DNA from: CAZUQH01 sp964622465
Lineage (GTDB): Bacteria; CG03; CAZUQH01
Direction of reading: 5' to 3'
DNA: 29,894 nt
Assembly (NCBI GenBank): GCA_964622465.1
Contig: CAZUQH010000014.1
Span: 1-29,894, forward strand
Shown here: positions 6,990 through 13,610 of the stretch, piece after piece
Numbering within the stretch: position 1 is the stretch's first letter
Layout of the letters: each line of letters begins with the position of its first letter
Notes under the pieces: generated by a model
The model's database searches: none
What the model was told of the DNA's origin: nothing
Seen by the model: only the letters and a program-made list of their open reading frames with translations
Position numbers and translations under genes: made by a program

Positions 6990-7562
6990 ATGAGCAAAAT
7001 TGGTAAGATGCCAATAAAGATTCCTGAAGGTGTTAAGGTCGATAAAGATAGAGATATCGTCCGTATTTCTGGACCGAAAGGAGAACTAAGCGTTCCTCTG
7101 CCAGTGCACATAAGCATCGAAATTAATGATAAAGAAATCAGGGTGCGTAACGAAGGAAACGGGAAATACTGGATGGCACAATGGGGGACTTCCCGTGCAA
7201 ATCTTGCAAATGCAGTCAGAGGCGTCCATAGTGGTTTCGAGAAAAAACTAGAAATCGTAGGAGTTGGTTATCAAGCGCAGATAAACGGTAGCAAGTTAGT
7301 TCTTAAAATTGGATTTTCTCACCCGGTAGAATATGAGGTACCGGATGGAATAAAAATTGATATAGAAAAAAATAAGTTTATCACCATAAGTGGAATTGAC
7401 CGGCATCTTGTAGGCTATGTGGCACAGGAAATAAGGTGTTTTCGTCCGCCAGAACCATACAAAGGGACTGGTATAAAGTATGATGGAGAAGAAATAAAGC
7501 ACAAGGCCGGTAAGGCGGCGGTTGTATCCGGTGCCGTGGGCGGCGGAAAGCCGGGAGCATAG
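6990..7562 (+). CDS. rplF: 50S ribosomal protein L6
   Basis: This is a 190-residue L6 with two repeated alpha/beta domains. The family signatures are MSKIGKMPIKIPEGVKV, ISGPKGELSVPLP, TSRANLANAVRGVHSGFEKKLEIVGVGYQAQ and the C-terminal RCFRPPEPYKGTGIKYDGEEIKHKAGKAA. L6 sits near the sarcin-ricin loop. It is about 10 residues longer than most L6 at the C-terminus, with a Gly/Ala-rich tail. It is followed by rplR after 3 nt. Confidence 0.96.
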   Translation: MSKIGKMPIKIPEGVKVDKDRDIVRISGPKGELSVPLPVHISIEINDKEIRVRNEGNGKYWMAQWGTSRANLANAVRGVHSGFEKKLEIVGVGYQAQINGSKLVLKIGFSHPVEYEVPDGIKIDIEKNKFITISGIDRHLVGYVAQEIRCFRPPEPYKGTGIKYDGEEIKHKAGKAAVVSGAVGGGKPGA

Positions 7563-7565
7563 AGA

Positions 7566-7937
7566 ATGGGGAAGCGGGCAAATATTAGACTAACTGGACG
7601 GATAGCCAGACATAAGCGGCGGCGCGTACGGCTTTACGGGTCGTCTCAAAGACCAAGGCTAAGCGTATTCAGGAGTCAGCGGTATATTTACGTGCAAATA
7701 GTAGATGATAAAAGTGGAAAAGTGATTGGAGGCGCCTCGACTGTCTCAAAAGATTTCCGTAGTAAGTATGGCGAGAGTTCTCCAGTTGAGCAGGCAGGAA
7801 AACTTGGTGAACAGGTGGCAGAGAAGCTCAAGGCGCTCGGCACTTCTCAGGTGATATTTGATACAGGTGGACACAAGTATTGGGGTCAGGTCCGGGCAAT
7901 AGCTGACGCTGTAAGGAAAGCAGGCGTAGAACTGTAG
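7566..7937 (+). CDS. rplR: 50S ribosomal protein L18
   Basis: This is a 123-residue L18. It has RRRVRLYGSSQRPRLSVFRSQRYIYVQIVDDKSGKVIGGASTVSKDFR and the C-terminal FDTGGHKYWGQVRAIADAVRKAGVEL, close to the standard FDRGGxxYHGRVxALADAAREAGLxF. It binds 5S rRNA with L5 and L25. Its TAG stop lies inside the third described copy of repeat family A, so the C-terminus ends exactly at the repeat boundary. Confidence 0.96.
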   Translation: MGKRANIRLTGRIARHKRRRVRLYGSSQRPRLSVFRSQRYIYVQIVDDKSGKVIGGASTVSKDFRSKYGESSPVEQAGKLGEQVAEKLKALGTSQVIFDTGGHKYWGQVRAIADAVRKAGVEL

Positions 7938-7972
7938 CCGCAGGCTTTAGCCTGCGCACCTTAAAAGGTGCG
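7934..7972 (+). repeat. palindromic repeat family A (rplR-rpsE junction) with a second hairpin
   Basis: The family A core CGCAGGCTTTAGCCTGCG is at 7939-7956 and begins in the rplR stop. A second perfect palindrome, CGCACCTTAAAAGGTGCG, spans 7955-7972 and shares the CG with the first. Two hairpins would therefore lie head to tail in the transcript. The remaining 36 nt to rpsE include a weak AAAGG ribosome binding site. No U-run follows either hairpin. Confidence 0.88.
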
Positions 7973-8008
7973 GCTTGCCCGTGTAAAACCTATAAAGGTG
8001 TATAAATA

Positions 8009-8515
8009 ATGAAATATTCTAAACAGGGAAATCAGCAAGGGTCTACCGAGCAATTAAGTGAAGAGGTCGTAGCAATAAATCGGGTATCAAAAGTAGTGAA
8101 GGGCGGAAAACGGATGCGTTTTACTGCTCTCGTGGTAGTCGGCGATAGAAATGGTAGGGTTGGTTGTGCCAGAGGTCGTGCTAGTGGCGTACGTGAGGCA
8201 ATTGAGCAGGCAAAAGCGCGCGCACAGAAACAGATGATTTCGGTCCCTGTCGTTAACTCGACTATCCCGCATCAGGTTGTTGGGAAGTTTGGTGCCGGTA
8301 AAGTGATGTTGAAGCCAGCTCATCCAGGTACAGGGATAATAGCGTCCCGCGCCGTGAGGGCAGTAGTGGAATCAGCTGGAATAAGGGATATATTGACCAA
8401 GTCGCTCAGGTCAAGAAATCCTTACAACCTTATTTATGCGACCATGGAAGGTTTAAAGCAATTGTCAACTCGTGAGGAAGTCGAACGACTAAGAAGCAGA
8501 GAAAATGAAAATTAA
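8009..8515 (+). CDS. rpsE: 30S ribosomal protein S5
   Basis: This is a 168-residue S5. The double-stranded-RNA-binding-like domain includes NRVSKVVKGGKRMRFTALVVVGDRNGRVGCARGRASGVREAIEQA. The C-terminal domain includes KPAHPGTGIIASRAVRAVVESAGIRDILTKSLRSRNPYNLIYAT. S5 acts in translational accuracy and mRNA entry. The stop overlaps the rplO start by 11 nt, leaving no space for rpmD, which normally lies between them. Confidence 0.97.
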   Translation: MKYSKQGNQQGSTEQLSEEVVAINRVSKVVKGGKRMRFTALVVVGDRNGRVGCARGRASGVREAIEQAKARAQKQMISVPVVNSTIPHQVVGKFGAGKVMLKPAHPGTGIIASRAVRAVVESAGIRDILTKSLRSRNPYNLIYATMEGLKQLSTREEVERLRSRENEN

Positions 8516-8945
8516 CGAATTAAAGTCCACAAAAGGTTCCCGGCGTCATCGTAAGCGTCTTGGTTGTGGTCAGGGTTCAGGCCATGGCGGTACTTCAACA
8601 CGCGGTAATAAAGGGTCTGGCCAGCACGCAAGTCGCAATACTCCACCGGGGTTTGAAGGTGGACAGATGCCATTGATACGGCGCTTGCCTAAACGTGGAT
8701 TCAGGAGCCACAGCAAGAAACCTGTTTCTGTTCTGGACGTATCAGATTTGGATTTTAGGTTTACTGACGGAGAAGAAGTAACACCAGAGAAACTTGTCAA
8801 AGTTGGCCTTGCCAGAGACGGGGAATTGATAAGAATACTTGGAAACGGAGATATCACTAAAGCACTCAAGGTCCAGGCCCACCATTTTAGCCGCAGCGCA
8901 CGGATGAAAATAGAAGCAGCAGGGGGTAATTGTGCCGGGACTTAA
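8505..8945 (+). CDS. rplO: 50S ribosomal protein L15
   Basis: This is a 146-residue L15. The Gly/Arg/Lys-rich N-terminal half is typical: RRHRKRLGCGQGSGHGGTSTRGNKGSGQHA, then PGFEGGQMPLIRRLPKRGF. L15 is a late-assembly protein that contacts many 23S rRNA segments. It overlaps rpsE upstream and secY downstream by 14 nt, as in coupled spc operons. Confidence 0.96.
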   Translation: MKINELKSTKGSRRHRKRLGCGQGSGHGGTSTRGNKGSGQHASRNTPPGFEGGQMPLIRRLPKRGFRSHSKKPVSVLDVSDLDFRFTDGEEVTPEKLVKVGLARDGELIRILGNGDITKALKVQAHHFSRSARMKIEAAGGNCAGT

Positions 8946-10260
8946 AGGTTTTGGTGATATTTTCAAGATACCTGAACTGAGACGACGCCTGCTAATAACG
9001 CTTGGAATACTGGCCGCATACCGTCTTGGCTCTGCAATCCCGATTCCCGGAGTCAATATTGCTGCTATGACCCAACTTTTTCAGGCACAGCGTGGTACAA
9101 TTTTTGGTTTTCTTGATATGTTTTCCGGTGGAGCACTTTCCAGGATGTCTATTTTTGCTCTGGGTGTTATGCCCTACATAAATGCTTCTATTATTATGTC
9201 ATTGCTTCAGACTGTAGTTCCAGCGTTGCAAAAACTTACCAAGGAAGGTGAATCAGGACAGCGAAAAATCATCCAGATTACAAGGTACCTAACTCTTGCC
9301 ATAGGGATAATCCAGGCATTTGGTTTAACCTTCTGGGTTCAGTCAATTCAGCTGCCTGGTGGAGGTACGGTCGTATATAATCCAGGAATGAGCTTCCGTA
9401 TGATTGCGGTGCTAACCATGCTTACAGGCACTATGCTTGCGATGTGGCTCGGCGAACAGATTACAGATAACGGTATCGGGAATGGGATTTCATTGATAAT
9501 TTTTACGGGGATAATATGCTCCCTGCCAGGTGACATTGGAAATACCTTCCACATGGTTGGAGCAAAAGAAATGAATCTTTTTGTAATGATACTGGTGGGA
9601 ATTATTCTCGTTACCATCGTTGGACTGGTGGTGTTGGTTGAGCAGGCGCAGAGGAAGTTACCTGTGACTTATGCGCGGCGAGTTGTCGGAAGGCGGGTAT
9701 ACGGCGGTCAGAATACCTATCTGCCGTTGAAAGTTGACCAATCAGGTGTTATCGCAGTAATTTTTGCTGTTTCTCTGCTTGCTTTTCCGACTACTATAAG
9801 CCAGTTTTTTCCTAATGTTGGTTGGATGAAGGCTATCAGCGAAAGGTTTATGCCGGAAATGCTCGTATACAACCTGGTTTATGCTGGCTTGATAATTTTC
9901 TTTTGTTATTTCTATACGGCTCTGGTGTTCAATCCGTCCGACGTAGCAGAAAACCTGCGAAAGTGGGGTGGTTATATGCCTGGTGTCCGGCCAGGTCAGC
10001 CGACAGCGGAGTATATAGACCATGTGGTAACGAGGATAACTTTTGGTGGTGCGCTGTTTGTCTGCGCGATAGCTATCTTACCTGTATATCTTAAAAAGCT
10101 ATTTAACATACCTTTCTATTTTGGCGGCACAGCTTTGTTGATTGTAGTTGGGGTAGCTCTTGACACGGTTGGCCAGATGGAATCTCAGCTGATAATGAGA
10201 CACTACGAAGGGTTCTTGAAAAAGGGCCGCTTCAAAGGCCGCTTCTTCAATGTCCGTTGA
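8932..10260 (+). CDS. secY: preprotein translocase subunit SecY
   Basis: This 442-residue inner-membrane protein has about ten hydrophobic segments and forms the Sec channel. Recognisable parts are RLGSAIPIPGVN in the plug-proximal region, GALSRMSIFALGVMPYINASIIMSLL, GEQITDNGIGNGISLIIF, the cytosolic VEQAQRKLPVTYARRVVGRR loop, and GVRPGQPTAEYIDHVVTRITFGGA. The GTG start at 8932 overlaps rplO, with AGGGGG upstream. The coding end holds a 12-bp tandem duplication that encodes GRFKGRFF. Confidence 0.97.
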   Translation: MPGLKGFGDIFKIPELRRRLLITLGILAAYRLGSAIPIPGVNIAAMTQLFQAQRGTIFGFLDMFSGGALSRMSIFALGVMPYINASIIMSLLQTVVPALQKLTKEGESGQRKIIQITRYLTLAIGIIQAFGLTFWVQSIQLPGGGTVVYNPGMSFRMIAVLTMLTGTMLAMWLGEQITDNGIGNGISLIIFTGIICSLPGDIGNTFHMVGAKEMNLFVMILVGIILVTIVGLVVLVEQAQRKLPVTYARRVVGRRVYGGQNTYLPLKVDQSGVIAVIFAVSLLAFPTTISQFFPNVGWMKAISERFMPEMLVYNLVYAGLIIFFCYFYTALVFNPSDVAENLRKWGGYMPGVRPGQPTAEYIDHVVTRITFGGALFVCAIAILPVYLKKLFNIPFYFGGTALLIVVGVALDTVGQMESQLIMRHYEGFLKKGRFKGRFFNVR

Positions 10261-10273
10261 AATGTCCGTTGAT
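10225..10273 (+). repeat. two adjacent 12-bp tandem duplications at the secY-adk junction
   Basis: GGCCGCTTC occurs twice, 12 nt apart, at 10225-10248. ATGTCCGTTGA occurs twice, 12 nt apart, at 10250-10272, immediately before the ATG at 10274. The second pair contains the secY stop and two of the three in-frame ATG codons available to adk. These look like slippage or short tandem duplications that preserve both reading frames. Confidence 0.8.
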
Positions 10274-10849
10274 ATGAATGTTGTTCTCATTGGTCCACCA
10301 GGTGCAGGTAAAGGAACCCAGTCAGAACTACTTAGTAAGAAGTTTGGCATTGTTCACATCTCTACAGGTGAGATGTTCAGGCGCGCTGTTGAAGTTGGTG
10401 ACGAATTGGGTCAAAAAGTGCGGAATATAATGCTTTCCGGTACGCTTGTTCCTGATGAAATTGTAGTCCAACTAATTAAGAGACGACTATCTGAACCGGA
10501 TACAAAAGCCGGATTCATTCTCGATGGCTTCCCGAGGACGTTAGCTCAGGCCGAGGCACTTGACAGAATACTTGGGTCGAGCGAGTATCAAGTGATACAT
10601 ATCAATACCGCTCAGAATGAATCAGAGCACCGGCTCTCAAAAAGGAGCCGTCTTGATGATGCTGAGGATGCGGTTGACGCAAGAATTGAGTCATACGAAA
10701 GCCAGACGCGGCCTGTACTGAAGTATTATGCGGATAAAGGTTTGTTGAAAGATATAAATGGTAACCAGACAATAGAAAAGGTATTCTCTGACATATGCAG
10801 AGTTCTTATGAGCGAAAATGGTGATTCTAAAAAGCCCCAAAGAGATTGA
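10274..10849 (+). CDS. adk: adenylate kinase (short-LID type)
   Basis: The enzyme interconverts AMP and ATP with two ADP. From the ATG at 10274 it is 191 residues, with the P-loop GPPGAGKGT at 7-15 exactly where family members have it, HISTGEMFR at 28-36 and DGFPRT at 84-89. The LID is short: residues 119-130 run straight from HRLSKRSR into LDDAEDAVDARIESY, with no zinc-type insert. In-frame ATGs at 10250 and 10262 would add 8 or 4 residues. None of the starts has a strong Shine-Dalgarno, so coupling to secY translation is likely. The 3' end overlaps map by 32 nt. Confidence 0.94.
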   Translation: MNVVLIGPPGAGKGTQSELLSKKFGIVHISTGEMFRRAVEVGDELGQKVRNIMLSGTLVPDEIVVQLIKRRLSEPDTKAGFILDGFPRTLAQAEALDRILGSSEYQVIHINTAQNESEHRLSKRSRLDDAEDAVDARIESYESQTRPVLKYYADKGLLKDINGNQTIEKVFSDICRVLMSENGDSKKPQRD

Positions 10850-11576
10850 GTTGATGGCAAGGGCTGGTCGTATCGCTGCAACGGTAATGGATGAGCTTCT
10901 GAAAATGGTACGTCCAGGGGTCCGAACAGGCGATCTGGATGACGCTGCAAGGGAATTGATAGAAAAAAAGGGTGGGGTGCCGTCGTTCCTTAATTATCGC
11001 GGTTACCCGGCGTCGATCTGCGTTTCTGTAAATGAGGAAGTTGTCCATGGTATACCCGGTGACCGTATACTCGCAGATGGTGACATAGTTAGTATTGACC
11101 TTGGTGTCCAGCTCAATGGATACCATTCTGATATGGCAGTTACGGTTGGTTGTGGAAATATTTCTAAGGATGCCTTGTCACTTATAGATGTAACTAAGGA
11201 TGCCCTTATGAAAGGCATCAGTGTTTTCAAGAGCGGCAACCGTCTTGGCGACGTTTCTGCCTCAATACAAGAGTTTGTTGAAAACGCAGGGTATTCAGTT
11301 GTTCGTGACTACTGTGGCCATGGTATTGGGCAAGAGTTACACGAGAAACCAGACGTACCGAATTTTGGAACAAGGAATACAGGAATGTTACTTGAAGAAG
11401 GATTGGTGGTTGCGCTGGAGCCTATGGTTGTCATGGGTAGTGCGAATGTAAAAATAAATAAGGGTGCGGGCGGCTGGACTGCTGTAACAGTGGATGGTTC
11501 ACTTGCAAGCCACTATGAGCATACGGTTGCAATATGTCCAGAGGGCCCGAGAGCACTCACTATTAAAGATGGCTGA
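10818..11576 (+). CDS. map: methionine aminopeptidase, type I
   Basis: This 252-residue enzyme removes the N-terminal Met from new proteins. All five metal ligands are present: D94 (SIDLG), D105 (YHSD), H168 (CGHGIG), E201 (VALEPMV) and E234 (HYEHTVAI), together with the HGIPG segment at 77-81. There is no N-terminal zinc-finger or SH3 extension, so it is a minimal type Ia enzyme. A GTG one codon in (10821) is an alternative start. It overlaps adk and, at its end, infA, in the usual secY-adk-map-infA order. Confidence 0.97.
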   Translation: MVILKSPKEIELMARAGRIAATVMDELLKMVRPGVRTGDLDDAARELIEKKGGVPSFLNYRGYPASICVSVNEEVVHGIPGDRILADGDIVSIDLGVQLNGYHSDMAVTVGCGNISKDALSLIDVTKDALMKGISVFKSGNRLGDVSASIQEFVENAGYSVVRDYCGHGIGQELHEKPDVPNFGTRNTGMLLEEGLVVALEPMVVMGSANVKINKGAGGWTAVTVDGSLASHYEHTVAICPEGPRALTIKDG

Positions 11577-11784
11577 GCAAGAAAAAATAATCGTGGAAGG
11601 GAAAGTCCTGCAAGTTTTGCCAAACACAACGTTCCGGGTGGAGCTTGAAGGTGGTCAGAAAGTACTTGCACATTTGTCAGGCAAAATGCGCATCCACTTT
11701 ATAAAAATTGTACCAGGCGACAAAGTGCGCCTGGAGTTATCGCCATACGACCTTACTAAAGGCCGGGTGATTTATAGGTTGTGA
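11569..11784 (+). CDS. infA: translation initiation factor IF-1
   Basis: From the ATG at 11569 the product is 71 residues, the standard IF-1 length. It reads as one S1/OB fold: EKIIVEGKVLQVLPNTTFRVEL, then VLAHLSGKMRIHFIKIVPGDKVRLELSPYDLTKGRVIYRL, where the last block is the family's most conserved stretch. A longer frame opening at 11494 would add 25 non-homologous residues inside map and is not the likely start. It overlaps the map stop by 8 nt. IF-1 binds the 30S A site during initiation. Confidence 0.96.
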   Translation: MAEQEKIIVEGKVLQVLPNTTFRVELEGGQKVLAHLSGKMRIHFIKIVPGDKVRLELSPYDLTKGRVIYRL

Positions 11785-11788
11785 ATAA

Positions 11789-11902
11789 GTGAAAGTAAAG
11801 TCGAGTGTGAAACCAATATGCAAGAAATGCCGGGTGATAAAGCGGCGTGGCCGTATAAGAATAATATGTTCCAACCCGAGACACAAACAACGCCAGGGGT
11901 AG
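11789..11902 (+). CDS. rpmJ: 50S ribosomal protein L36, zinc form
   Basis: This small gene encodes 37 residues from a GTG start. The product MKVKSSVKPICKKCRVIKRR has the zinc ligands C11, C14, C27 and H32 of the C+ form of L36. It ends HKQRQG, the standard terminus. It lies 4 nt after infA and before rpsM, its normal place. The next 60 nt contain an orphan AAAAGGAGG and a repeat element. Confidence 0.96.
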   Translation: MKVKSSVKPICKKCRVIKRRGRIRIICSNPRHKQRQG

Positions 11903-11924
11903 TATCCTACAAAAGGAGGAGTGG

Positions 11925-11958
11925 GTAGCCGCAGGCTTTAGCCTGCGTTGTAAAGGAG
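11925..11958 (+). repeat. palindromic repeat family A (rpmJ-rpsM junction)
   Basis: The hairpin core is at 11930-11947, and the 34 bp from GTAGCC to AAAGGAG are identical to 2732-2765. The AAAGGAG at the repeat's 3' end is the rpsM binding site, 5 nt before its ATG. A second strong SD-like sequence, AAAAGGAGG at 11911-11919, lies just upstream of the repeat and is now about 45 nt from the start. This suggests the element was inserted between an older SD and its gene. Confidence 0.9.
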
Positions 11959-11963
11959 AAGAA

Positions 11964-12359
11964 ATGGCAAGAATAGCAGGAGTTGAGTTGCCACTAAATA
12001 AAAGGATAGAGATAGCCCTTACGTATATCTATGGTATTGGTCTGGTCCGGTCAAGGGTGATATTAAAGAATACCAATATTTCCCCGGACGTCCGGGTTAA
12101 AGACTTGAGTGAGGACGAGGTCGCGCGTCTACAGAATGAGATTCGTACGTATAAACTAGAAGGAGATTTGCGTCGCGAGGTCCAGGCAGATATTAAACGG
12201 CTAATACATATCGGGGCGTATAGAGGTTTGAGGCATCGCCTCGGCCTTCCGGTCCGAGGACAGAGGACGCGTACTAACGCACGTACTCGTAAGGGTAAGC
12301 GCAAGACAATAGGCACCAAACAACGTAAAGAGGAGAAAGGTAAAGAGGATAAAGCATAA
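11964..12359 (+). CDS. rpsM: 30S ribosomal protein S13
   Basis: This is a 131-residue S13. It starts MARIAGVELPLNKRIEIALTYIYGIG and contains IHIGAYRGLRHRLGLPVRGQRTRTNARTRKGKRKT, both family signatures. It ends with a short Lys/Glu-rich tail. S13 forms bridges to L5 and the 50S subunit. The SD lies within the upstream palindromic repeat. It shares one base with rpsK at the TAATG junction. Confidence 0.97.
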   Translation: MARIAGVELPLNKRIEIALTYIYGIGLVRSRVILKNTNISPDVRVKDLSEDEVARLQNEIRTYKLEGDLRREVQADIKRLIHIGAYRGLRHRLGLPVRGQRTRTNARTRKGKRKTIGTKQRKEEKGKEDKA

Positions 12360-12727
12360 TGAGCCCAAAAATAAAGAGGCACGTTCAAGAAGGAATTGCT
12401 CACATAAAGTCGTCGTTCAACAACACCATTGTCAGTATAACTGACACGAAAGGCAATGTCATCTCATGGGCATCGGCGGGTAGTTCAGGGTTCAAGGGAA
12501 CCAGAAAAGGGACGCCTTTTGCTGCACAGCTGACGGCAACGAATGCTGCTCGCAGTGCTATGTCATCTGGTGTCCAGAGGGTTCAAGTTTGTGTAAAAGG
12601 TCCGGGTCCGGGCAGAGAAACTGCAATACGCGCATTACGTGCGGCAGGCATCGTAATAACTACTATCCGTGACGTAACTCCGATACCACATGACGGCTGT
12701 CGTCCACGGAAGCAGCGTCGTGTATGA
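12359..12727 (+). CDS. rpsK: 30S ribosomal protein S11
   Basis: This is a 122-residue S11. It has HIKSSFNNTIVSITDTKGNVISWASAGSSGFKGTRKGTPFAAQLTA and the C-terminal DVTPIPHDGCRPRKQRRV, both diagnostic. It lines the mRNA exit channel of the 30S platform. It is coupled to rpsM upstream and followed by rpsD after 34 nt. Confidence 0.97.
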   Translation: MSPKIKRHVQEGIAHIKSSFNNTIVSITDTKGNVISWASAGSSGFKGTRKGTPFAAQLTATNAARSAMSSGVQRVQVCVKGPGPGRETAIRALRAAGIVITTIRDVTPIPHDGCRPRKQRRV

Positions 12728-12761
12728 CAGTGTATGAGAGTGTTTTTGAGGAGGAATTGAT

Positions 12762-13379
12762 TTGAGTAGATATAGAGGTTCTGTTTGTAAATACTGTCGC
12801 AAAGCGGGAGAGCAGCTCTTTTTGAAAGGGGATAGGTGCCTTTCCAAGTGTCCATTGAAGAGGGTTACAGGCGGGAAAGCCCGGATGGGACGTCCGCTTA
12901 GAGCGTGGCAGTATGCGAAACAGCTACAGGAAAAACAGAAGGCCAGACGTGTAGCAGGTATTTCTGAACGTCAGTTTGCAAACTACTTTCTCAAAGCCAG
13001 GAAAAATCCGGGGCTTACTGGCGAAAGCCTGCTGCGTCTTCTTGAGTGTCGTCTTGACAACATTGTCTGGCGGCTGGGGTTAGCCAGTTCACGCCAACAG
13101 GCACGTCAACTTGTGAAACATGGGCATATATTAGTGAATGGACGAAACGTTGACATTCCTTCGTATCAGCTGGCTGTCGGTGATACCGTTGCACTCAAAG
13201 GAGGAACTCAGGGGCCTGCGTTCGTCAGGCAATTAGTTGAACGGAATCAGCCGGCCGTGCCTGATTTTCTGGAATTTGACCCAAAAATGTTAGCAGGTAA
13301 ACTTAAAACGTTACCGGCCCGCGAGCAGTTTTCGATCAGAGTAGAAGACCAACTTATCGTAGAATTTTATTCCAAGTAA
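12762..13379 (+). CDS. rpsD: 30S ribosomal protein S4, zinc form
   Basis: This is a 205-residue S4 with a TTG start, supported by GAGGAGGAA about 5 nt upstream. The N-terminus has four Cys in zinc-finger spacing: C9, C12, C26 and C30. The S4 RNA-binding domain follows: ECRLDNIVWRLGLASSRQQARQLVKHGHILVNGRNVDIPSYQL at about 90-132. The C-terminus, RVEDQLIVEFYSK, matches the family end. S4 nucleates 30S assembly, and in several bacteria it regulates the alpha operon. The 231-nt gap behind it carries a long palindrome. Confidence 0.97.
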   Translation: MSRYRGSVCKYCRKAGEQLFLKGDRCLSKCPLKRVTGGKARMGRPLRAWQYAKQLQEKQKARRVAGISERQFANYFLKARKNPGLTGESLLRLLECRLDNIVWRLGLASSRQQARQLVKHGHILVNGRNVDIPSYQLAVGDTVALKGGTQGPAFVRQLVERNQPAVPDFLEFDPKMLAGKLKTLPAREQFSIRVEDQLIVEFYSK

Positions 13380-13383
13380 ACTC

Positions 13384-13539
13384 GGCGTGCCGATACGGCA
13401 ATGAGAAGTTTCTTAACGATAAAAACTCTCGTCCCACTGTAAAGCGCAACTCAGTGTGAAGACAGAGTTGCTTTATAGAGAAGATGGCGGACTCGAATTT
13501 TTATCTAAAACTTCTCAAATTGCCTTTATCGGCATCGCC
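13384..13539 (+). repeat. 156-nt imperfect palindrome between rpsD and rpoA
   Basis: The two halves pair in nested order: 13384-13395 with 13527-13539 (GGCG/CGCC and TGCCGATA/TATCGGCA), 13397-13402 with 13519-13524, 13403-13411 (GAGAAGTTT) with 13508-13516, 13418-13425 (GATAAAAA) with 13498-13505, and 13431-13434 with 13489-13492. The inner hairpin is TAAAG plus CAACTC (13440-13452) against GAGTTG plus CTTTA (13465-13475). About 50 base pairs form with small bulges. It could be a palindromic mobile element or a structured RNA in the operon transcript. No U-run follows it, so it does not look like a simple terminator. Confidence 0.8.
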
Positions 13540-13542
13540 TTC

Positions 13543-13569
13543 GTTAGATTGAAAAAATCAAAATCTAAC
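13543..13569 (+). other. small A/T-rich hairpin upstream of rpoA
   Basis: GTTAGATT (13543-13550) and AATCTAAC (13562-13569) form an 8-bp stem with an 11-nt A-rich loop. It starts 4 nt after the large palindrome and lies about 30 nt before the rpoA binding site (GGAGG at 13600-13604). Its function is unknown; it may be part of the same element. Confidence 0.5.
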
Positions 13570-13610
13570 ATCTAGTGTAAGGCTCGCAAGGCGAATATGG
13601 AGGATTTCGA

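Noticed and set aside
11494..11568. N-terminal extension of IF-1
   Set aside because: The 25 extra residues lie inside map and have no homology to IF-1; the ATG at 11569 gives the standard 71-residue protein.
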